Notes under the pieces: model-generated | The model's input: the letters and a program-made list of their open reading frames with translations, nothing else | The model's database searches: none | What the model was told of the DNA's origin: nothing | Origin: an uncultured Bacteroides sp. | GTDB taxonomy: Bacteria; Bacteroidota; Bacteroidia; Bacteroidales; Bacteroidaceae | Length of the DNA stretch: 41,830 nt | Direction: 5' to 3' | Assembly: GCA_947074275.1 (NCBI GenBank) | Contig: CAMTPA010000023.1 | Location: forward strand, 1-41,830 | In this document: in pieces, positions 18,824 through 27,959 of the stretch | Numbering within the stretch: the stretch's first letter is position 1 | Layout: the number at the start of each line of letters is the position of its first letter | Made by a program: the position numbers and the translations under genes

Positions 18824-19696
18824 TTATTTATTCAATTCAAAAAAACGCTTCACTGTGGGTGCAATAAAGTGAAACCCCGCTTCTATCATCCGGCTGGGAA
18901 ACACGTGCTGCCCAGTAGTGAGAAAAGAAGCACCTTCACCATAGAAAATATGAAACCAAGATGCAGGAATTGGAATAGTGCCCAAAGCGCCGTAATATTT
19001 TGCCATAATACGAGTGAATAAATATTGTGTCACCGAATCGGGTGAAACCAAATTGACGACCCCTTGCAATTCGGGATGCTTGATAATAAACTCCATAGCC
19101 CTACACACATCGCGAATATCAACCCACGGAAATGGTTGGCTTCCCGAACCAATAGCAACCGCTATTTTCATAGACTTCAATGGCTTTAGCATCTTGGGCA
19201 ACGCACCACCATCGGGCGACAACACAATGCCCAAACGAGTAATCACCAGCCGAACCTGTGCAGGACAATTGCGAGCCTCCAACTCCCACGCATAACAAAG
19301 ATCGGCCAAAAACCCTTCACCCCTTTTATCACTGTATTCATCAAAATCGCCATCATTAGGATAATAACCCACAGCCGAAGTAGATATAAACAAACGCGGT
19401 TTACATTGCGCCCCTTTAATAGCATTTACCAATTTTCGTGTCACCTGAATACGACTATCCATCATTTCAACCATCGTTTCGGCAGTCCATTTTCTATTGA
19501 TGGGAGCACCAGCAAGATTTATCACTACATCACAATGTTCAATTGTTTGTACCAGTTCACCAAAAAACTCATCCCGAAACAAAGGTCGCCCCAATGGAGT
19601 AACCCGATGGCCCAATGCCATAAAGTAATCCATTAAATGTTTTCCGATAAAACCACTTGCACCGCTGATAGCTATATTCAACATACAAAAACACAT
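18824..19696 (-). CDS. TIGR01777-family NAD-dependent epimerase (SDR39U1-like)
   Basis: IAISGASGFIGKHLMDYF, VVINLAGAPINRKWT, STSAVGYYPNDGD, RLGIVLSPDGGALPKML, PFPWVDIRDV. Confidence 0.92.
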   Translation of the reverse strand: MCFCMLNIAISGASGFIGKHLMDYFMALGHRVTPLGRPLFRDEFFGELVQTIEHCDVVINLAGAPINRKWTAETMVEMMDSRIQVTRKLVNAIKGAQCKPRLFISTSAVGYYPNDGDFDEYSDKRGEGFLADLCYAWELEARNCPAQVRLVITRLGIVLSPDGGALPKMLKPLKSMKIAVAIGSGSQPFPWVDIRDVCRAMEFIIKHPELQGVVNLVSPDSVTQYLFTRIMAKYYGALGTIPIPASWFHIFYGEGASFLTTGQHVFPSRMIEAGFHFIAPTVKRFFELNK

Positions 19697-19737
19697 TAAA
19701 ATATAATATGAAAACGAATGAAAAGCACTAAAAGTTC

Positions 19738-19768
19738 TTTGACACTTACAAAATGAGCATTATCTTTG
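19738..19768 (+). promoter_or_regulatory. Promoter of the lytic transglycosylase gene
   Basis: TTTG (19738-19741) N19 TATCTTTG (19761-19768). Confidence 0.6.
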
Positions 19769-19826
19769 CAGTACACTCACTTAGAATGTTTGTAATATAA
19801 ACCCACTCATATACAATAGCATCGTT

Positions 19827-20804
19827 ATGAAAAAAGCCCCACTCCGCTATCTATTCAGCATACTTTTATTTCTTTGCATCAGCACAAGTATTCCTATGTT
19901 GATTGGTAGCAGCACAATTCATACCACACAACCTTCGCCAAACGACTCTCACTATACAATTGTCGCACCTACCATTCCCAATGAATTGGAGTTTGACAAT
20001 GAGGTTATCGACCTTCGCCGCTATGATCGTCGCGAGCGAATTGACAGAGAGCTAATGGCTTTTATGTTTATGCACTCCAGCACCACACAGTTGCTTAAAA
20101 AGGCAAATCGATATTTTCCTATTGTAGAACCGATTTTAAAAGAGAACGGCATCCCCGACGATTTTAAGTACCTGATGACAATAGAAAGTAATTTGAATGT
20201 AGGAGCACGCTCGCCAGCTGGAGCAGCAGGCCTGTGGCAAATCATGCCACAAACAGCCAGAGAATTGGGTTTGGAGGTAAATGACCAAATAGACGAACGG
20301 TACGATGTAGAAAAATCGACACGTGCAGCTTGCAAATACTTAAAACAAGCTTATGCAAAATATGGAGATTGGATGTTGGTTTCCGCCTCTTACAACGCAG
20401 GGCAAGGACGCATTTCGACCCAATTAAACAAACAACAGGTAGACGAAGCTATGGATTTGTTTTTAGTTGAAGAGACATCTCGATATATGTATCGTATCTT
20501 GGCAGTTAAGGAGATATTCAAATCACCGCGCAAATATGGCTTTATGCTAAAAAGCGAACAGCTTTATCCTGCCATCTCTTACCAAAAAGAAATAGTAAAC
20601 ACAACCCTTCCCGACTTAGTGGCTTATGCCAAATCGAAAGGTATTACTTACGCTCAGCTACGTGATGCGAACCAATGGATTCGTGGTTATACACTACCCA
20701 ACAAGAGTGGAAAACGATACACCATCAACATCCCTACGCAGGATGGGATGTATTATAACCCAAAATCGATAAAACCACACAACAAACATTGGGTGGTAGA
20801 CTAA
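19827..20804 (+). CDS. Lytic transglycosylase (SLT/MltD-like)
   Basis: YLMTIESNLNVGARSPAGAAGLWQIMPQTARELGL, VSASYNAGQGRI. Confidence 0.93.
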   Translation: MKKAPLRYLFSILLFLCISTSIPMLIGSSTIHTTQPSPNDSHYTIVAPTIPNELEFDNEVIDLRRYDRRERIDRELMAFMFMHSSTTQLLKKANRYFPIVEPILKENGIPDDFKYLMTIESNLNVGARSPAGAAGLWQIMPQTARELGLEVNDQIDERYDVEKSTRAACKYLKQAYAKYGDWMLVSASYNAGQGRISTQLNKQQVDEAMDLFLVEETSRYMYRILAVKEIFKSPRKYGFMLKSEQLYPAISYQKEIVNTTLPDLVAYAKSKGITYAQLRDANQWIRGYTLPNKSGKRYTINIPTQDGMYYNPKSIKPHNKHWVVD

Positions 20805-20832
20805 AGCGTACGAATGAAATAAACAAAATACT

Positions 20833-21696
20833 ATGGGACCAATAGAAGCAGTAAAGCATTTTTTTCACAATAAGCCATTAAAGAAAAAGCTATATAGCAT
20901 TATTTTCGAATCGGAAACCAAGGCAGGAAAGGCCTTCGACATCATTTTAATTGTATGTATCGTTTTAAGCATCGCATTGGCTATCATCGAAAGTATCGAA
21001 GGGTTGTGGCCCGAACATACACGCTTGTTTATCCTGTTTGAGTTTATCTTCACCGCATTCTTCACGTTCGAGTATCTCACACGCATCTACTGCTCGCCCA
21101 AACCCTTAAAATATATACTAAGTTTTTTTGGAGTTGTCGACCTATTGGCCACATTGCCTTTGTATTTAGTATTCTTTCTACCGAGTATGCGTTATTTATT
21201 GGTCATTCGCGCTTTTCGCATCATTCGTGTCTTTCGTATATTCAAATTGTTCAATTTTTGGATTGAAGGCGAACTGCTACTCACTTCTATACAGAAAAGC
21301 AGCAAAAAGATTGCTGTATTCTTTGTGTTCGTAGTCATTATAGTTATCTCGATAGGCACATTGATGTTTATGATTGAAGGAACGCAAGAGGAAAGCCAAT
21401 TCAACAACATCCCAAACAGCATTTATTGGGCGTGTGTCACAATGACTACGGTAGGTTATGGAGATATTACCCCAGCCACTGCGATGGGTAAATTCTTGTC
21501 GGCTTGCGTAATGTTGATAGGTTACACCATCATTGCAGTCCCTACGGGAATCGTTTCGGTGTCGATGATGAAAGAGCAAAAGAAGTTTGATAATTTAAAG
21601 TGCCCTAATTGTGGACAAAAAGGTCACGAATTGGGTGCTAAATATTGCAATCATTGTGGAAAGAAGCTAAACGATTCGCAGCAAACCACATCTTAG
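20833..21696 (+). CDS. Voltage-gated potassium-channel-like protein with C-terminal zinc ribbon
   Basis: S4-like RYLLVIRAFRIIRVFRIFKLF, filter TMTTVGYGDITP, C-terminal CPNCGQKGHELGAKYCNHCGKKL. Confidence 0.93.
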   Translation: MGPIEAVKHFFHNKPLKKKLYSIIFESETKAGKAFDIILIVCIVLSIALAIIESIEGLWPEHTRLFILFEFIFTAFFTFEYLTRIYCSPKPLKYILSFFGVVDLLATLPLYLVFFLPSMRYLLVIRAFRIIRVFRIFKLFNFWIEGELLLTSIQKSSKKIAVFFVFVVIIVISIGTLMFMIEGTQEESQFNNIPNSIYWACVTMTTVGYGDITPATAMGKFLSACVMLIGYTIIAVPTGIVSVSMMKEQKKFDNLKCPNCGQKGHELGAKYCNHCGKKLNDSQQTTS

Positions 21697-21700
21697 ATAG

Positions 21701-22477
21701 TTATTGCTTTTCAGTCATATACTTCCAGTACCGCACAGGCATATCTTGTCTGTGTTTACGAGGGTTAGCCCGTTCTTTTATGGATACAGCTTTAAAATAG
21801 GTTCGCCATAAATTCTGAAACAGTTGTTCGTCTTTGTCCATTAAGCTTTCATCGAGTATCCCCGTAAACAAGTGCGTCACCTGCGCACGCTCATTCTCAT
21901 CAAAAGTGATGCGATGTACCTCCTTCAAATCGTAATAATAACCATAACGCCTTTTTATATCATAAATAATCCATTTCTGATCGGCAAAGCGATTTTGAAA
22001 GTGGTCGATTGTAAGAGATAGAGCATTGATTTGTGGTTCGATAGCAGCAAAATAAGTACCATCAGCAGCTTTCTGAAAACGCAAGAATTGCAAGATACGT
22101 AGGCGTTCCCAGTTTACTTGTTTCCACACCTTAGAAACTTCCAATACATCGGAATCTCCAAAATTGACCTCAATACTCCGAGGTACATCAATGGCTTTAC
22201 GAATGTAGCGAAACAGAAGCATATCTACTTCAGGTAGTTCCGATAGCCAGCACCACGTCAATGCACGTAAAGCACCGTTTGATAGTTTTTTCTCTAACCC
22301 GTTCCATACCCGCTGCGCTTTCTTTTCATCGGTCACGCTATGCACCAATAGATCGTGAAACAAAGGAAGCTGATCTCCTTTTTCAACCAGCGCATCGGGA
22401 AACGATTTGCGTGAGTAGGCATCGAACACGACTGTAAGAAGTCCCTCGAAAGTTTTATCGTATTCAAATACAATCAT
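21701..22477 (-). CDS. TIGR03915-family (DUF4130) SAM-linked DNA metabolism protein
   Basis: FEYDKTFEGLLTVVFDAYSRKSFPDAL N-terminus, adjacency to TIGR03916-type radical SAM gene. Confidence 0.85.
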   Translation of the reverse strand: MIVFEYDKTFEGLLTVVFDAYSRKSFPDALVEKGDQLPLFHDLLVHSVTDEKKAQRVWNGLEKKLSNGALRALTWCWLSELPEVDMLLFRYIRKAIDVPRSIEVNFGDSDVLEVSKVWKQVNWERLRILQFLRFQKAADGTYFAAIEPQINALSLTIDHFQNRFADQKWIIYDIKRRYGYYYDLKEVHRITFDENERAQVTHLFTGILDESLMDKDEQLFQNLWRTYFKAVSIKERANPRKHRQDMPVRYWKYMTEKQ

Positions 22478-22482
22478 CGTTT

Positions 22483-23745
22483 TTAATCTTCAAAAAGTAG
22501 GGTTAACTGATTTTCGTCTATCTTTTTCTTATTGGGCTTTGGCAAAAACAATTTTCGCAATCCTTGTGGTGTCATTTCGTGAATGGTATTCATCGGTAGT
22601 TCGTGACAAGTAATAAAGTATTGAGCTTTTTTCATTACCACACCAATCTTTTTTAACTGATAAAAACCCAGCTTGGAATACCGACGTGAAGCAACTATCA
22701 ATCGGGCAGATTTCACTCCAATACCAGGCACTCGCAAAATCAATTCATAATCGGCTCGGTTTATATCAACAGGAAAGGCTTCGGGGTGTCGCAATGCCCA
22801 CGCCAACTTAGGATCAAGTTCCAAATCTAAATTCGGGTAGGCATCATCCACAATTTCATCGACTTTAAATTGATAAAAACGCATCAACCAGTCGGCTTGA
22901 TAGAGACGATTTTCACGCACTAATGGAGGCTGTTTAGCGGGTAAACGATCGTCGTATGTATTTACAGCTACATAGCCCGAATAATAGACCCGTCGCATCG
23001 TAGGACGCTGATAAAGTGCCGACGACAGGAACAATATATCCTTATCACTTTCGGAGGTTGCTCCTACTATCATCTGTGTGCTTTGGCCTGCTGGAACAAA
23101 CCGTGGTGCATTTCTGAACTTCTTTCTATCTTCCTTGTTCTCCAACACACCTTGCTGTATAAACTTCATCGGGGCAAACACACTTTGATGATCTTTTTCA
23201 GGAGCCAGAAGTTTTAAGTTCTCTTCTTTGGAGATCTCTACATTCACACTCAATCTATCAGCATACAGTCCTGCTTCGTTCACCAACTCTCTGCTGGCAC
23301 CAGGAATACTTTTTAAGTGAATATAGCCGTTGAAACGGTGCAACTGTCGCAAATCTTTCACCACACGCACCAATCGTTCCATTGTATAATCGGGGTTGCG
23401 CACCACACCCGAACTCAGAAAAAGCCCTTCGATATAGTTGCGACGATAAAACTCAATGGTCAGATTTACCAGTTCGGACACCGACAAGGTAGCGCGTGAC
23501 AAATCGTTGCTACGCCGATTGATGCAATAAGCACAATCGTAAATACAATGATTCGTGAGCATTATTTTCAGAAGCGAAATGCAACGTCCATCTTCCGAAA
23601 AGCTATGGCAGATACCCATACCTCCTACGGTATTACCAAGCATACCTGCTTTATTGGAACGCACTGTTCCACTCGATGAACAAGACACATCGTACTTGGC
23701 AGACTCGGTCAATATTTTTAGTTTAGCTATTACATTCTCGTTCAT
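22483..23745 (-). CDS. TIGR03916-family putative DNA modification/repair radical SAM protein
   Basis: Radical SAM motif CIYDCAYC (Cx3Cx2C) plus C-terminal helix-hairpin-helix ILRVPGIGVKSARLIV. Confidence 0.92.
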   Translation of the reverse strand: MNENVIAKLKILTESAKYDVSCSSSGTVRSNKAGMLGNTVGGMGICHSFSEDGRCISLLKIMLTNHCIYDCAYCINRRSNDLSRATLSVSELVNLTIEFYRRNYIEGLFLSSGVVRNPDYTMERLVRVVKDLRQLHRFNGYIHLKSIPGASRELVNEAGLYADRLSVNVEISKEENLKLLAPEKDHQSVFAPMKFIQQGVLENKEDRKKFRNAPRFVPAGQSTQMIVGATSESDKDILFLSSALYQRPTMRRVYYSGYVAVNTYDDRLPAKQPPLVRENRLYQADWLMRFYQFKVDEIVDDAYPNLDLELDPKLAWALRHPEAFPVDINRADYELILRVPGIGVKSARLIVASRRYSKLGFYQLKKIGVVMKKAQYFITCHELPMNTIHEMTPQGLRKLFLPKPNKKKIDENQLTLLFED

Positions 23746-24004
23746 ATCACACCACTGGGTTCAACATCAATCTATCAAACAAAAGTAGAAACAATATGCG
23801 AAATACAGAGCGTGCTATAACAATATTTTAGAGCTATAATGATAGCTTGTGTTTATCAATTTTAAACAAGCACCCACCTTGACACAGCGCATATTAACTT
23901 TACCTTGATTTAATAAATAAGTAAACAAGCATTTGAGCCTATATCCTAAGTTAATGATTTAAGTCAATTAGTAATTATCGCATACAAAACATTACTGTTA
24001 TTTT

Positions 24005-24034
24005 TTTGTTGTTAACTTAAAACTATTATTTTTG
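24005..24034 (+). promoter_or_regulatory. Promoter of the tandem kinase operon
   Basis: TTTG (24005-24008) N18 TATTTTTG (24027-24034). Confidence 0.6.
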
Positions 24035-24067
24035 CAAATAGATACATCTCAATCTTACAACATACCA

Positions 24068-25171
24068 ATGAAACGACTTATTATGTTACTTTGCTACACA
24101 ATAGGCTGGCTATGTGCATATTCTCAATCACAAGATAGCATCACGCAATCAGCAGACTCTGCCACTTGGGAAAGAGCACAAAAGTTATTGGATAATAAAC
24201 ATTATAAGCAAGCAGCACAGATATATAGTGATTTAATAGATTGGACACGTGCCCAACACGCAGAGATAAATAGCGAAAAGGTGGAAGATTTACGAAAAGA
24301 GTACTCGATAGATGAATTGAAGCTACAAGAAAATATCGAAAAAAACAATTTCCTACGTATTCTTACAATAATCACTGTATCACTACTCCTGTTTGGAGTA
24401 GTATGTTGTTTTTATCTTAGATGGGAGAAAAGAAAACTTCAACTTGTGAAAAAGGAGCTTGAAAAAGCCACCGAGCTTGAAAAAGTTTCGATGCGGAATA
24501 AAAGCATATTCTTATCTAACATGAGCCACGAAATAAGAACCCCACTCAATGCTTTGTCGGGTTTTGCAGAGCTACTGACCGAAACTGATATTGATAATGA
24601 GACTCGCAAACAATGCTATGAGATTATTCAGTTAAACTCAGACTTGCTTTTGAAGTTAATAAATGATGTAGTAGATATTTCTTGTTTAGATATTAGTAAG
24701 TTAAGTTTTCACATCGAAAAATACAACGCTATCGAGTTGTGTCAAAACGTAATACAAACCGTATCAGCGATAAAAACAACGTCTGCGAATCTATCTTTTG
24801 AGACAAATCTAACAGCTTTGACACTCGATACAGATCCATCGAGGTTGCAACAAGTACTGATTAATTTGCTGGTGAATGCCACAAAGTTCACAAAAGATGG
24901 AAGAATCACCTTGTTTGTAGAAAAAATAAATAGCGAAACAGCTGAATTTTCAGTAACCGACACAGGGTGCGGTATTCCCTTAGAGCAGCAAACCAATTTA
25001 TTCAACCGATTTGAGAAGTTGAATGAAAAAGAGCAAGGAACAGGACTGGGGTTATCTATCTGTCAACTGATAGTAAAACGCCTGAATGGAAATATTTGGA
25101 TTGATCCACTTTACACTCGTGGAGCAAGATTTGTGTTTACTCACCCACTAACACAAAAAACAAAAAGATGA
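24068..25171 (+). CDS. Sensor histidine kinase with minimal N-terminal sensor region
   Basis: Signal, ~70-aa TPR-like remnant, one TM, H box FLSNMSHEIRTPLNAL, N box INLLVNATKF, DTGCGI, GTGLGLSI. Start placed at MKRLIML because ORF-track start overlaps the predicted promoter. Confidence 0.9.
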   Translation: MKRLIMLLCYTIGWLCAYSQSQDSITQSADSATWERAQKLLDNKHYKQAAQIYSDLIDWTRAQHAEINSEKVEDLRKEYSIDELKLQENIEKNNFLRILTIITVSLLLFGVVCCFYLRWEKRKLQLVKKELEKATELEKVSMRNKSIFLSNMSHEIRTPLNALSGFAELLTETDIDNETRKQCYEIIQLNSDLLLKLINDVVDISCLDISKLSFHIEKYNAIELCQNVIQTVSAIKTTSANLSFETNLTALTLDTDPSRLQQVLINLLVNATKFTKDGRITLFVEKINSETAEFSVTDTGCGIPLEQQTNLFNRFEKLNEKEQGTGLGLSICQLIVKRLNGNIWIDPLYTRGARFVFTHPLTQKTKR

Positions 25172-27135
25172 AAATCACACCAAAAAGATATATCATCATT
25201 TTGTTTGCTCTGTTTAGTATCCCTCTATTTTCGACCATACCAAACTCCAAAAGCAAACAGCAGCGCGACAGCGTGTTTGTGCAATATTACGTGGCCGAAA
25301 CCGACTCGGACAAAATGATAATCGTGCGCAATGCTTATAGAATGTTTGGAAAACAGGAGTGGACCTTTGAATTACTGGATAGTATGCTGGCCGTATGTAC
25401 ACGAGCAAGTCTTTATTCCGAAGAATTGTTGACCCATCAATTACGATACCAATACTATCGAGAGCAAGACAATAGAAATCATCTGGAACAAGAGTTTGAA
25501 CATATCAAAACCAAAGCCAAACGATATAAAACTCAAGCGTGCTATGATACCTATTTCACTGTATGGGAAAAACATCTGACCGATAGACTTTTGGAAGGTG
25601 ACAGCGAATATGTGCGTCTTCAAGCTCAGGCGATGCGTCAAGAGGCTGAGGAATATAACAATCAGGTAGGTATTATTAAATCTTACATTACATTGGGGTC
25701 GGCTCTAAAAAGCAATGCAATAAAAAAAGACTCGGATAAGGCTATTGAGGTTTTCAATGAAGCACTGCAATTGCCATTTATCACTTTGACCAATAAAATA
25801 AGTATCCAATACCGCATCTTCTCCATCTATCAAAATCACAAGGAGTATGATAAAGCCATCGAAGTACTGGATACTATAAAAGCAATTCGCCAACGGCAAA
25901 TAAGCGAAGATACAAGCGGGGAAAGAAGCTATAACAATCAACTACTTGATGATGAGTTGAGTTATTGTGCTGTTTATTCGGCAATAGGAGATATTAAAAA
26001 TTTAAAGAAGTATTTAGATAGAGCCTCACAATTCTATAAAGAAGATGTTTTTTACTCATATTATATGAGTTATCATAACCAATGGGCAAAATACTTTTAT
26101 CAAACTAAGCAATGGAACAAATGCTTGGAGCACTACGACTTGGCTATAAATCGAGTAACCAATGCCACCTCGCAGCCTTTTTACCGATGGGCAATAATGA
26201 TATCGAAAGCTCGCGCACTGACAGCTATCGGAAAAGACGAAGAGGCTGTTTTAATTTATCGCTCCATTGCTTTCAAAAGCGACTCTATCAACCAAAATAT
26301 ATTGCAAAAACACGAAGAAGCCAATAAAGCGAACTATACCATTAAAAAGAATTTACTCGACAGAGAAATTCGGGAGAATCGAATTCGAGAAATCTCGATA
26401 TCCGCTATGTTGATCTTATTGATAGGGGTAATAATACTGGTACGTAAACTTTCAACAATCAGAACCAAGCTCAATGAGTCTAATAACAAGATCAGCCACT
26501 CTTATCTTGCCATTGAGACTGCAAACAAGCTAAAAGAGGTATTCCTCCGAAATATCATCAACGAAATTAAAAAACCTCTTAGCAAAGTGATTAACTTATC
26601 AGAAAAACTATATAACAATAGCGAGCAGACACAAGAACAGTTAACAGAATATTCAACCGAAATAAAATTAAATGCAGAGAGCTTATTAACCATTATATCA
26701 AATGTGCTCGACCTCTCACGCTTGGAGTCGGGAATGATGAAATTTGATATACAGGAGCAAAACTTAGTAGAATTGTGCAATGAGATGATTATGACAATCA
26801 ATTCGTCTCTTCCAAACGAACAGCATATTGTCTTTAAAACAGATATTGCATCATTATCTGTTAATATAGACATTGATCGTTTCAAGAAACTCTTACTATC
26901 TATATTAAACGCAGCGCAAATTATTAATGGACAAAACAAAGTAACGCTTGAGCTGCAAAAAGAATCATCCTATCTGCAAATCACGATATGGAATAGTCCA
27001 TTATCCATAGAAAAAGGAGAAAACACACAAATTATTCACGAGATAAATCGTCTCTATCTGAACACATTCTTAGGAGATTATGAAGTCATCAATAACGAGC
27101 AGGAATCTAAAATCATTATCAAATATCCATTATAA
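25168..27135 (+). CDS. TPR-sensor histidine-kinase homologue lacking the phospho-acceptor His (putative pseudokinase)
   Basis: Long TPR region, TM, then FLRNIINEIKKPLSKV (His replaced by Asn) and no recognisable DxGxG or GTGLGL boxes. Confidence 0.85.
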   Translation: MKITPKRYIIILFALFSIPLFSTIPNSKSKQQRDSVFVQYYVAETDSDKMIIVRNAYRMFGKQEWTFELLDSMLAVCTRASLYSEELLTHQLRYQYYREQDNRNHLEQEFEHIKTKAKRYKTQACYDTYFTVWEKHLTDRLLEGDSEYVRLQAQAMRQEAEEYNNQVGIIKSYITLGSALKSNAIKKDSDKAIEVFNEALQLPFITLTNKISIQYRIFSIYQNHKEYDKAIEVLDTIKAIRQRQISEDTSGERSYNNQLLDDELSYCAVYSAIGDIKNLKKYLDRASQFYKEDVFYSYYMSYHNQWAKYFYQTKQWNKCLEHYDLAINRVTNATSQPFYRWAIMISKARALTAIGKDEEAVLIYRSIAFKSDSINQNILQKHEEANKANYTIKKNLLDREIRENRIREISISAMLILLIGVIILVRKLSTIRTKLNESNNKISHSYLAIETANKLKEVFLRNIINEIKKPLSKVINLSEKLYNNSEQTQEQLTEYSTEIKLNAESLLTIISNVLDLSRLESGMMKFDIQEQNLVELCNEMIMTINSSLPNEQHIVFKTDIASLSVNIDIDRFKKLLLSILNAAQIINGQNKVTLELQKESSYLQITIWNSPLSIEKGENTQIIHEINRLYLNTFLGDYEVINNEQESKIIIKYPL

Positions 27136-27261
27136 TCCATAAATTGTAATACTTTTGTAATAGGTGTTTCACCACAACGTAATAAAGAAACAAGAAATTT
27201 GCATCATTGAAAGATATATTTTAATCATTGCGCTAATACCGCTATCAATAAAGCAATTACA

Positions 27262-27951
27262 ATGAACAATTATCGTATTTTAGTAGTAGACGACGAAGAA
27301 GACCTTTGTGAAATCTTAAAATTCAACCTCGAAAATGAAGGATATGAAGTAGACACAGCCAACTCAGCAGAAGAGGCTTTAAAAATGGATCTTAGCAGAT
27401 ACAGCCTATTACTTTTGGACGTAATGATGGGAGAGATTTCAGGTTTCAAAATGGCGAATATACTAAAGAAAGATAACAAAACTTCGCATATCCCCATCGT
27501 ATTTATTACAGCCAAAGATACCGAAAACGATACGGTGACGGGGTTCAACTTAGGAGCAGACGATTACATCTCAAAGCCATTCTCGCTCAGAGAGGTTATA
27601 GCACGCATCAAAGCAGTGCTCAGACGAACCTCTACCAACTCAACCGACATTGCTGTAGAACAAATCGCTTATCAATCCTTGATACTCGACATCACCAAAA
27701 AGAAGGTAAGCATAGACGAGATAGAAGTAACACTCACGAAAAAAGAGTTCGAGATACTCTCTCTATTACTCCAAAACATAGGACGCGTATTCTCTCGCGA
27801 GGATATATTGGCACGGGTATGGAGTGACGAAGTGTATGTATTGGACCGTACTATCGACGTAAACATCACTCGCCTACGAAAAAAAATTGGAGTGTATGGC
27901 AAACGTATAGTAACACGTTTGGGCTATGGCTATTGTTTTGAAACAGAATAA
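27262..27951 (+). CDS. OmpR/PhoB-family response regulator
   Basis: ILVVDDEEDLCEIL, LLLLDVMMGEISGF, GADDYISKPFSLRE; winged-helix VLDRTIDVNITRLRKKIG. Confidence 0.96.
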   Translation: MNNYRILVVDDEEDLCEILKFNLENEGYEVDTANSAEEALKMDLSRYSLLLLDVMMGEISGFKMANILKKDNKTSHIPIVFITAKDTENDTVTGFNLGADDYISKPFSLREVIARIKAVLRRTSTNSTDIAVEQIAYQSLILDITKKKVSIDEIEVTLTKKEFEILSLLLQNIGRVFSREDILARVWSDEVYVLDRTIDVNITRLRKKIGVYGKRIVTRLGYGYCFETE

Positions 27952-27959
27952 AAACAGCT

